A DNA stretch of 63,323 bases. Origin: Anaerolineaceae bacterium 4572_78. Its GTDB lineage: Bacteria; Chloroflexota; Anaerolineae; 4572-78. Made by a program: the position numbers and the translations under genes. Under the pieces are notes generated by a model. That model searched no databases. It was not told the DNA's origin and saw only the letters and a list, made by a program, of their open reading frames with translations. Location of the stretch: contig NBMH01000046.1 of the NCBI GenBank assembly GCA_002084875.1, positions 1 through 63,323 of the forward strand, written 5' to 3'. Positions 18,187-24,654 of this stretch are shown here, one piece after another (the first letter of the stretch is position 1; the number at the start of each line of letters is the position of its first letter).

Positions 18187-19529
18187 TTACTCTTCACTAC
18201 GAATCTCTACCCGCCCAGTCATGCCAAGACGAATATCCATATCGGTTTGGCTCAAAACTAGCATGACAGGGAATGTGACCGCATCACTAACAGCTGCCCC
18301 CGCCCGTAAACCAATCCGCTCTACCGTTGCTTCAATAGGTTCTTTGGGATATGCCTTCAATGTAACCACTGCTATTTGTCCCTGAAATATTTGTGCTAAA
18401 TCACGTTCACTAAAATTTGTTGTGTGAAACTCAAATTTGGTCATGTCAAGCAATGTGACAATCGGTGAACCACTGCCCACCAATGCACCTGGCGAAGATT
18501 CTATACTCAATACAGTTCCCGTCCAGGGGGCAATCAGTTGAGCATCTGCTAATCTGGATTTTGTTTGTGCTAGACTCAACTGATTTTGTGACAAGGAAAT
18601 CTGGGACTGATTGACTCGAAGTGTAGTAGCTTCAATTTCTTCCTCTTTTGGTTCACGCAATGTTTGGTCTAAAGAAAGTTTGGCAGCGGCTATCTCTGCC
18701 TGCGTGGGGCTATCAAGCAACCGAGCCAAATTGGATTTTGCTTGTGAGATTTGTGATTGGGCAGCGGCGATGTCGGATGCAGTGGCATCTTTTGTTGCCA
18801 AATTGTAGTTTGCTATACTTGTGAAGGTCATAAAGTAACATTTTGTACCAAGACCTGACAGGTTTCTAAAAACCTGTCAGGTCTAACCAAAGAACCTTGG
18901 AAAGGTTTTCAAAAACCTTTCTTGTCTTGACTGTCAAAGCAAGCTTTGACGCTCCAGTAAGATATCTTCATGAAAATGTTACTTTGTGCCCGTTTTTAGT
19001 ATAATGCGGATTCATAACTTATTGTCGCTTGTTCCAATTGGGTAGACTGTGGCATGGCACCCACTTCCACTCTACGCAGATTAGCCGCCGCCACAGTGAT
19101 TTCATCTTGGTTTTGACCATTCAGCACTCTATTAAGGTTTGCTTGGGCACTCTTGACTGCATCCTGTGCTGACATAATCTCATGCTGGCTGGCACCCGCT
19201 AAGACTTGATTCAGATTAGCCTGTGCTTGTGCAACTGCAAACTCATCAGGCTCCCAATTCAAAAGTTTATCCAGTTCAAGTTGCACCTGTGCCAAGCTAT
19301 TTTCGGCTTGTTCAACTTGCAATTTAGCATTATCAATTGCCTCTTGTAAGTCTGTATCATCTAGCATGGCAATGACATCTCCTACTTGTACCAAATCGCC
19401 AACTTGGACATGCACCTCAAGCAGTTTACCGCCCGCCTCAAAAGCTAAGGGCATAGCCGACTGTTTTGTTTGAATAACACCATCTGCCAAAATTGTTATG
19501 GTGACATATGCTTTAGTAGAAGGAGACAA
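18187..19529 (-). pseudogene. MacA/HlyD-like periplasmic adaptor, truncated and split by a MITE
   Basis: The 5' piece (19529 to 19004) has the lipoyl half-motif GGKLLEVHVQVGDLVQVGD and long Ala/Gln-rich coiled coils. The 3' piece (18813 to 18187) has more coiled coil, the second lipoyl half (LIAPWTGTVLSIESSPG) and the adaptor beta-barrel. The frame is interrupted by a 186-bp family A element at 18816-19001; removing it with one TA joins SYESAL to ANYNLA in frame. The N-terminus is also missing: an in-frame stop lies at about 19536, and no signal peptide or lipobox remains, just where the SSB operon begins. Such adaptors link an inner-membrane ABC exporter to export of its substrate, and an ABC ATPase fragment remains at 22791-23015. 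Confidence 0.88.
18816..19001. mobile_element. Family A MITE inside the HlyD gene, TA target duplication
   Basis: Ends TACTTGTGAAGGTCATAAAG and, on the other strand, TACTAAAAACGGGCACAAAG, both followed by TAACATTTT. TA stands on each side (18814-18815 and 19002-19003). The interior holds three palindromes: GACCTGACAGG/CCTGTCAGGTC, AAAGGTTTT/AAAACCTTT and GTCAAAGC/GCTTTGAC. The last two are absent from the simpler copy at 2112. No coding capacity. TA duplication suggests an IS630/Tc1-mariner-type transposase acting in trans; none is encoded in this window. Confidence 0.85.
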
Positions 19530-19534
19530 GAATT

Positions 19535-19912
19535 ATGTTCCAGGTTACGATGATAATCGGCAGAGTAACATCAAAAATAACTATCAATACACTGCCTAAC
19601 GACATGGACGTAGCTAATTTTTCAGTAGCTTGTAATCGTTCATTTTATTCGGGTGAAGAAGCGAGACAAGAAACGATTTGGTTTCAAGTTAGTGTATTTG
19701 GTAGACAAGCTCGTCCATGTGTTGATATGCTTCGTAAAGGTTCGGTGGTTCATGTGATGGGACGACTAAGACCTGATGCAAAGACAGGTAATCCTAGGAT
19801 ATGGACATCAGCTGAAACGGGTAGTATTGGTACTAGCTACGAAATTATTGCTAGTAATGTTAAATTTATTAGTGGTTACGGTAAAATGAAGGAGGTTACT
19901 AAAAATGACTAA
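19535..19912 (+). CDS. Single-stranded DNA-binding protein, accessory type
   Basis: 125 residues in the SSB/PriB OB-fold family: VTMIIGRVTSKITI at the start, then VANFSVACNRSF, ETIWFQVSVFGRQA, LRKGSVVHVMGRLRPD and YEIIASNVKFI. There is no acidic C-terminal tail of the DxDxDxIPF type, so partner binding may differ from the housekeeping SSB. AAGGAG lies about 8 bases before the ATG. It is the first gene of a tight operon: the next start (19905) overlaps its stop. It lies exactly where the HlyD N-terminus is missing, so the cassette appears inserted. It could belong to a plasmid, conjugative element or defence island. Confidence 0.8.
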   Translation: MFQVTMIIGRVTSKITINTLPNDMDVANFSVACNRSFYSGEEARQETIWFQVSVFGRQARPCVDMLRKGSVVHVMGRLRPDAKTGNPRIWTSAETGSIGTSYEIIASNVKFISGYGKMKEVTKND

Positions 19913-20351
19913 ACATGTAGTTATACTTGGTAAGGTAAATGGTTTTCATACCGATGATATTATTTTTGACATGGGTAATATTAATGGGTTTGGTAAAAAC
20001 CGAATTGAACGTATAGCAGGTTTAATCGACCACATTAATAACGGGGGTGTAGAAGGTAATCCTGTATTTGTTAATGGTGAGAAATTAGAAGTGAGTGAAT
20101 TACAAAAATTAGCACAATGTAGCAGTATCATCATTAATAACACCGCTACGGGTGTTTACAAAGCTGAGATGTTAGAAAAGCTCGGCTGGCAAATAAAAAA
20201 AAATTACAGGAAAGTGAAGGTGAGAACAATAATAGCCTTGAGTCTGATGTTGACAATCACATCAGTGATATACAACTACGACCGATGGTTGGGTATAGCA
20301 CTATTAATTATGTTTGGACAAATGTTCTTGCGTCGATTAATACGATTTTAG
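19905..20351 (+). CDS. Unknown protein, probably the N-terminal part of a gene split at an A9 run
   Basis: 148 residues as read. The first 96 or so form a soluble domain (MTKHVVILGKVNGF; VNGEKLEVSELQKLA; NNTATGVYKAEMLEKLGWQI) not recognised. The start overlaps the ssb stop by 8 bases and has GGAGG upstream. At 20195-20203 there is a run of nine A residues. After it the current frame gives two hydrophobic stretches. One extra A instead gives a hydrophilic, acidic linker (LQESEGENNSLESDVDNH) that reads straight into the next ORF, for a protein of 312 residues. The two readings could reflect a sequencing indel, a real frameshift, or slippage that makes two products. Confidence 0.6.
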   Translation: MTKHVVILGKVNGFHTDDIIFDMGNINGFGKNRIERIAGLIDHINNGGVEGNPVFVNGEKLEVSELQKLAQCSSIIINNTATGVYKAEMLEKLGWQIKKNYRKVKVRTIIALSLMLTITSVIYNYDRWLGIALLIMFGQMFLRRLIRF

Positions 20352-20842
20352 TACTTATTACATTATTAATTATAAGTATCGTTTTTTTATATAGGTCGTC
20401 AGTTAATAGAATAGCTGAGAAATACATGGTTACAGCGACATCACAAAAAATAACTATTATTCAAATTGAGCATGTATTCGATTATGAGAAAGAGATACTT
20501 ATTAAAGTTGACGATGTTATTACAAAAGGTCAACTTATAGCTAGTTTAGATACTTGGCGGTTGTATAATCCTCCAGACACTAAAAAGGCAAGACAACTGC
20601 CAAGGTCTAATATTATTTTATCTACATCTACATGTACAAGCACATCTACACCTACAAAGATTTCTACATGGACATCAACATCTACGCAAACACCAACACC
20701 CGTACCTACAAATATACCGAAACAGGATACAACCTATATTTTCAGTCCAGTTTCAGGAAAAGTAGTAGATATTATTATTCTTAACATAGTTGGTAACGAG
20801 ATAATTGTTCAAGTTACCGTAGGAGATACAAATGAATTCTGA
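20285..20842 (+). CDS. Membrane protein with split lipoyl-like domain; likely C-terminal part of the same gene
   Basis: 185 residues as read from an ATG lying 67 bases inside the previous ORF with no ribosome site, which favours fusion to it. One TM helix (about residues 18-36). Then an HlyD-like first half-motif (ILIKVDDVITKGQLIASLD) and a Ser/Thr/Pro-rich linker of about 50 residues (TSTSTPTK, TQTPTPVPT). A second half-motif follows (YIFSPVSGKVVDI). In HlyD/MacA adaptors the two halves flank a coiled-coil hairpin; here a flexible linker replaces it. Probably inner-membrane anchored with the domain outside. Function unknown. The stop overlaps the next gene's start. Confidence 0.6.
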   Translation: MVGYSTINYVWTNVLASINTILVLITLLIISIVFLYRSSVNRIAEKYMVTATSQKITIIQIEHVFDYEKEILIKVDDVITKGQLIASLDTWRLYNPPDTKKARQLPRSNIILSTSTCTSTSTPTKISTWTSTSTQTPTPVPTNIPKQDTTYIFSPVSGKVVDIIILNIVGNEIIVQVTVGDTNEF

Positions 20843-21023
20843 TGCTCAAGTAAGGGATATTATACGTTGTCCCGAATGTAGTGGTAAAGGTAGTAAGGTA
20901 TGTTCCTCATGTGGAGGTTCAGGTAAGAAAGGAAAGACAGTTTGCAGTAATTGTCGTGGATACGGTGAAGTGACTTGCTTCATGTGTTGTGGAGACGGTT
21001 ATTTTGACCAAGATGATTTTTAA
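20832..21023 (+). CDS. Small DnaJ-type zinc-finger protein
   Basis: 63 residues with three CxxCxGxG-like units (CPECSGKG, CSSCGGSG, CSNCRGYG) and a variant CFMCCGDG, the arrangement of the DnaJ cysteine-rich domain that binds two zinc ions. There is no J-domain, so it is not a canonical co-chaperone. It may act as a redox or protein-binding module. TAGGAG lies just before the ATG, which overlaps the upstream stop by 11 bases, so it is translationally coupled. It is the last gene of the SSB-led cassette. Confidence 0.65.
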   Translation: MNSDAQVRDIIRCPECSGKGSKVCSSCGGSGKKGKTVCSNCRGYGEVTCFMCCGDGYFDQDDF

Positions 21024-21144
21024 GCACATATAACAACGCGGAGCATTGTTACAAGAAAGTGGGGAGAGCACTAATACCTAAACCCTAATTCCTGACTCCT
21101 CATTTTCTTTACTTGTATTGCAGAGAGTTCTTAGTCAATTTCAC

Positions 21145-22176
21145 TTATGACGGCGGCAGACGATGCAAGCTGGTATAACTCTCATCTACCAATGTTACTT
21201 GGATGTCATGTTGCTCCAATTTGTATTGTAAGATTGATACCAGTTGCCCAATCGAAAGATTCACAAAGTTTTGATTAGTCTTCTTACCTAAGTTAATTTT
21301 ATTTGTAGAATAACTAACATTACCAATAACAACTTGAGAAATATTCTGTTCCAAACAACTATTTACAATCAACCGACTTGCTTTGTGCAAATAATTTCTA
21401 ACCTTACGATTACGTTTGTCAGTCAAAGATTGAAGTTGATTTGACCACTTTTGAGATGTTCGCTTGTCTAAGATTGATTTTTGATGAGCAAGTTTTTTGT
21501 TATAATATTGGTTAATTGCTTTTAGTTGCTTGCCATCAATGATAAAAGGTTTGCAAACACCATTAGTAACACAGGTAGCAAGATTATCTAAGCCCAAATC
21601 GATAGACATTGTACGTTCCGATTGTGGTACAGATTGGTAAGTTTGCTTGTCTTCATAAACACAAACCACATCAAACGTTTTCCAAGTAGGTATAATTTCG
21701 ATTTGCACAATACGTTTATCATGCAACATTTCGGGAATGCCAATAGACAAGTTTTCATCCAAAACAGCTTTTCCTTGTCGCACTTGAAAAGCCTGATAAT
21801 CGTAAATCAGATGATAAAAACTATCTTCAACGAAACGATGTGGTTTAGGTTGACCTGAATATTTGTGAGAATTACTTTTGTAATCCTTTAAAGCACGAAA
21901 AAAACTTTTCCAGTTCTTATCCAGTTTACGTAAGATTTGCTGGTTCACTTTTGCCTTAAGCAAACGATAATTGATGTTTCCTTCCAAATTAGGTATTTGT
22001 TTCATTTTCTTATCCATCTGACAGTATGTCAGATACTCGCCTGTTCTTTTGTAGTGGTCAAGAATAGTCCATAAAGATTGATTGTATAGGTTTTTTGCTA
22101 TATGAGACAAACTCCTAATTTGTTCGTATTCAGACCTATTGAGATGTCTAAGCCTCATTTTCAGACTCTTCTTCAC
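21145..22176 (-). CDS. tnpB: IS607-type TnpB, C-terminally truncated
   Basis: 343 residues; related TnpB proteins run about 380-430. The N-terminal helix-turn-helix/REC-like part is followed by the RuvC-I motif SIDLGLDNLAT (Asp193), the basic bridge region, VVIGNVSYSTN, and LVDESYTS (Glu332). After that point the family continues with a CxxC zinc finger and the RuvC-III ADVNGA Asp. Here only LHRLPPS and a stop follow. Both elements are missing, so the RNA-guided nuclease is expected to be inactive. Its start overlaps the tnpA stop by 29 bases. The right end of the element could not be placed between 21024 and 21144. Confidence 0.85.
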   Translation of the reverse strand: MKKSLKMRLRHLNRSEYEQIRSLSHIAKNLYNQSLWTILDHYKRTGEYLTYCQMDKKMKQIPNLEGNINYRLLKAKVNQQILRKLDKNWKSFFRALKDYKSNSHKYSGQPKPHRFVEDSFYHLIYDYQAFQVRQGKAVLDENLSIGIPEMLHDKRIVQIEIIPTWKTFDVVCVYEDKQTYQSVPQSERTMSIDLGLDNLATCVTNGVCKPFIIDGKQLKAINQYYNKKLAHQKSILDKRTSQKWSNQLQSLTDKRNRKVRNYLHKASRLIVNSCLEQNISQVVIGNVSYSTNKINLGKKTNQNFVNLSIGQLVSILQYKLEQHDIQVTLVDESYTSLHRLPPS

Positions 22177-22759
22177 CCAATACCTCCTTAATTTTTTTTA
22201 ACTTACGTCTACTAGCATAATGTTTCATAGAAAAAGCATGAAGTAAAGAAATAATTTCTTCAAAAATTTCTTCACTATCCAATTTTGCATTTCCTGCTTC
22301 ATTGATAACTTCAATTTTGGTACCGTACTTAGCAAAAAGGTGCTCGAACAAACCAAATCCTACCCTACTCAAACGGTCTTTGTAGGTAATAAAAACTACT
22401 GAAACTTGATTATCTATGACCAGGTCAAGCAACCTAAAAAAATCAGACCGTTTTTCAAAGTCTATACCACTAGCAATATCTTGAAAGACTTTATCTATTT
22501 TATGTCCTTTGGAAGCACAATAATTCTCAAGTTTTTTAACCTGATTGGCTAAATCTCTTTTCTGTTTTCGGGTAGAAACACGAGCATATATGACCATCAG
22601 TTTTTTTCTGCTTTTGCCTGTGTAGGTATATACATCATCGGCATTATATTCATAGAAACCATTAGGTCTTTTTTTACCTCGTATTACTCCTTTTTTCACC
22701 AACCGTGATAGTGTTTCTCTAGTGATACCAGTTAAACGCAATACTTCTTTTGCTTTCAT
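22148..22759 (-). CDS. tnpA: IS607-family serine recombinase TnpA
   Basis: 203 residues from ATG at 22759. An in-frame TTG at 22777 would add six residues but lies within the promoter. The N-terminal MerR-like helix-turn-helix (KEVLRLTGITRETLSRLVKKG) is followed by the serine recombinase domain, with the nucleophile Ser62 in YARVSTRKQKRDL and conserved ASGIDFEKRSDFFRLLD and TYKDRLSRVGF. The family moves IS607 elements through circular intermediates with little target specificity. All catalytic motifs seem intact, so it may still act on its own ends. It is paired with tnpB in the usual order. Confidence 0.92.
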   Translation of the reverse strand: MKAKEVLRLTGITRETLSRLVKKGVIRGKKRPNGFYEYNADDVYTYTGKSRKKLMVIYARVSTRKQKRDLANQVKKLENYCASKGHKIDKVFQDIASGIDFEKRSDFFRLLDLVIDNQVSVVFITYKDRLSRVGFGLFEHLFAKYGTKIEVINEAGNAKLDSEEIFEEIISLLHAFSMKHYASRRKLKKIKEVLGEEESENEA

Positions 22760-22765
22760 ACAGAT

Positions 22766-22794
22766 ATTGTACCACAAAAGTATAACGATGTCAA
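22766..22794 (-). promoter_or_regulatory. Sigma70-type promoter of tnpA, predicted leaderless
   Basis: On the minus strand TTGACA (22794-22789), a 17-base spacer and TACAAT (22771-22766). Transcription would begin at or beside the A of the tnpA ATG at 22759, giving a leaderless mRNA; no ribosome site is visible. The -35 box touches the end of the ABC remnant. Confidence 0.65.
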
Positions 22795-23015
22795 TAAATA
22801 TTAATAGTTTTTTGAACTATATGCCCACGACTAGGCTTGTCCAATCCACCGATAATATTAAGCAGAGTGGTTTTTCCCGAACCGCTGGGTCCCATTAGAC
22901 AAACAAAATCTCCTGCTTGAATATTCAAGGAAACACCACGCAAAGCAGGGACAGCTTCTTTGCCCATGAGATAACTTTTATGGATATTATCAACAACGAT
23001 AATTGGATTAGTCAT
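22791..23015 (-). pseudogene. MacB/LolD-like ABC ATPase, N-terminal fragment
   Basis: About 67 genuine residues remain: IIVVDNIHKSYLMG, the Walker A loop [13 protein letters not shown] and GGLDKPSRGHIV. The last residues (QKTINIY) are foreign, and a stop follows at the left boundary of the IS607 element. The signature LSGGQ, Walker B and H-loop (about 150 residues) are missing. Together with the HlyD remnant on the same strand at 18187-19529 it looks like the rest of a MacA-MacB type exporter operon whose middle was replaced by the insert. Confidence 0.85.
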
Positions 23016-23422
23016 GATAACCCCTATAAATAATCAAAATCAACCAATGCGATTATACCACAAAACTACCACAGCCCCAAAATGGGTCTCACAGCGTAAT
23101 TATTCACTCATTCTTGTTCAAGGAGATTTCCCCTCCCATGGGAGTGCTGTTTAATGCTAAAACAAAAAACATGGCTTGGGATATTTATGGAGCGTCAAAG
23201 CTTACTTTTTCATGTCAAAGCAAGCTTTGACGCTCCAATTTATCTTGTCAAAAAATAGCATTGAACAGCCCTATCTACTGACAAAAGGGGGAGTGGATAA
23301 TTACCATTTGGCATACTCCTGAAAATATGATACAATACCACCATCTTAAATTTTGTTGATATTCATTAGGTATGTTGCCAAACAGGCGAGATATTAAGAC
23401 ATGCCTTCGATTTTGTTAAATT
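23016..23422. other. Intergenic region between divergent ABC remnant and Sua5 gene
   Basis: 407 bases without a gene. It contains a CTCCCATGGGAG palindrome (about 23132-23143) joined directly to a full family B element (23144-23271). The Sua5 ATG has no clear ribosome site. Confidence 0.45.
23144..23271. mobile_element. Family B MITE, complete
   Basis: Left end GTGCTGTTTAATGCTAAAAC and right end ATAGCATTGAACAGCCC, with TA after the right end (23272-23273). The outer stem GGAGCG/CGCTCC encloses the TCAAAGC-type and TCAAAGC/GCTTTGA hairpins; here the first module is a hybrid (TCAAAGCTTACTTTTTCATG). One of the best preserved copies and a good family reference. Confidence 0.75.
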
Positions 23423-24043
23423 ATGTTTCAAAAAATTGATGCTAGAATACCACTGCAAGGAAATGTTGTCGCTATCCCGACCGATACAGTTTACGGTGTG
23501 GCAACGTTAGCATTGGACAGCATGACCGTAGCCAAAATTTATGCTCTAAAAAAGCGTCCACATGATAAACCAATCCCGATTTTTATTCGACACTTGTCTG
23601 ACTTGGTACATGTCAGTCCCTATATTTCTTCTGTGGCACAAAAAATTCTGGAACTGTATTTACCTGGCAAATTGACCGCTATTTTACCCGCCATGCCCAA
23701 TCTGCCAGATGAGGTTACAGCTAGTACCAGCAAAGGCAAAACTGTTGCTATACGCATACCAAATCATGCCTTAGTATTAAAACTACTTGAAATTGTGGGA
23801 CAACCGTTAGCCGTCACCAGTGCTAACATTTCAGGGCAAATCACCCCAACAACGGCTGAAGGTGTTTTGAATCAATTTGGCGATGGGCGGCTTGTGTTTG
23901 TGGTAGATGGTGGGGCAAGTCATACCTATCTCCCTTCTACAATTATTGATTTAACCCAATCGCCGCCTAAAATCTTGCGTCAAGGAGAACTTGAAATAAT
24001 ATCCAAGTATTTTCTCATTCAGGAGGGGCAGATGGAAAAATGA
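23423..24043 (+). CDS. L-threonylcarbamoyladenylate synthase (Sua5/YrdC family)
   Basis: 206 residues. YrdC landmarks are AIPTDTVYGVATLA, IYALKKRPHDKPIPI, the SANISG motif, and STIIDLTQ with PKILRQGELE at the end. The enzyme forms threonylcarbamoyl-AMP from threonine, bicarbonate and ATP, the first step of t6A37 tRNA modification. It lacks the C-terminal Sua5 domain, so it is the short YrdC/YwlC form. Its 3' end overlaps the convergent SH3b gene by 29 bases. Confidence 0.92.
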   Translation: MFQKIDARIPLQGNVVAIPTDTVYGVATLALDSMTVAKIYALKKRPHDKPIPIFIRHLSDLVHVSPYISSVAQKILELYLPGKLTAILPAMPNLPDEVTASTSKGKTVAIRIPNHALVLKLLEIVGQPLAVTSANISGQITPTTAEGVLNQFGDGRLVFVVDGGASHTYLPSTIIDLTQSPPKILRQGELEIISKYFLIQEGQMEK

Positions 24044-24593
24044 AATTTTCAACGACCCAACCTTCGACACCATCATTTTTACGGACAAGCCACCATGTAT
24101 ATTGATTGTCTTGGTCTTTTTCAGGTCCCTCTAATACTAAAAGAATAGAACCCTCTGGAGCAATCCCATTTTCTCCACTAACACGCTCATAATTTGTGCC
24201 TGCACCTTGACGCATGCTAACTCCTAAGTTTTCGGTACCACTCACCTTTACGTAACCATTAACTTCGATTTTAGTGGGGGCGATTTTAGTGGGAAGAGAA
24301 GTTGATTCTTGTGATGTAGGGGTAAATGTAGGATTAACTTGTCCTGCCGAAGAAGCAGGTGTACCTACTTTACCTACGGGAGCTAATACTTGTGATGGAG
24401 GTGTTGGGGTTATGCTTTGGTTACGTAAAAAATTAACAACACCCAAACCAATCAAACCAATGATAATTAGTGCTGCCAAAGCACCAATTACCACCCATAC
24501 AATTGGAAAATCAACATAAGCAGTATTGGTATCTTCTAAACGACGTGGTCGTTTTTGGTCAAAGTGGTCAAAATTTTGTGAATTATCAGACAT
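24015..24593 (-). CDS. Membrane-anchored SH3b-domain protein
   Basis: 192 residues: a cytosolic N-terminus of about 30 residues, one TM helix (IVWVVIGALAALIIIGLIGL, about 31-50), a Thr/Pro/Ser linker (about 58-105), and a bacterial SH3 domain (GYVKVSGTENLGVSMRQGAG ... WWLVRKNDGVEGWVVENF). SH3b domains often bind cell-wall material. The TM-linker-SH3 layout is common in Chloroflexota, from general knowledge. It lies downstream of a cNMP-binding phosphatase gene on the same strand (61-base gap) and may be co-transcribed with it. Confidence 0.8.
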   Translation of the reverse strand: MSDNSQNFDHFDQKRPRRLEDTNTAYVDFPIVWVVIGALAALIIIGLIGLGVVNFLRNQSITPTPPSQVLAPVGKVGTPASSAGQVNPTFTPTSQESTSLPTKIAPTKIEVNGYVKVSGTENLGVSMRQGAGTNYERVSGENGIAPEGSILLVLEGPEKDQDNQYTWWLVRKNDGVEGWVVENFIFPSAPPE

Positions 24594-24654
24594 ACTTTAT
24601 CTCCTCATGTGTGACAGGCTTCTATCCTGAACAAGGGAATAAATATAATTTTTA

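Noticed and set aside
18187-23015. The accessory region as a prophage remnant
   Set aside because: Apart from an SSB there are no integrase, capsid, terminase or lysis genes; the recombinase belongs to IS607 and only moves that element.
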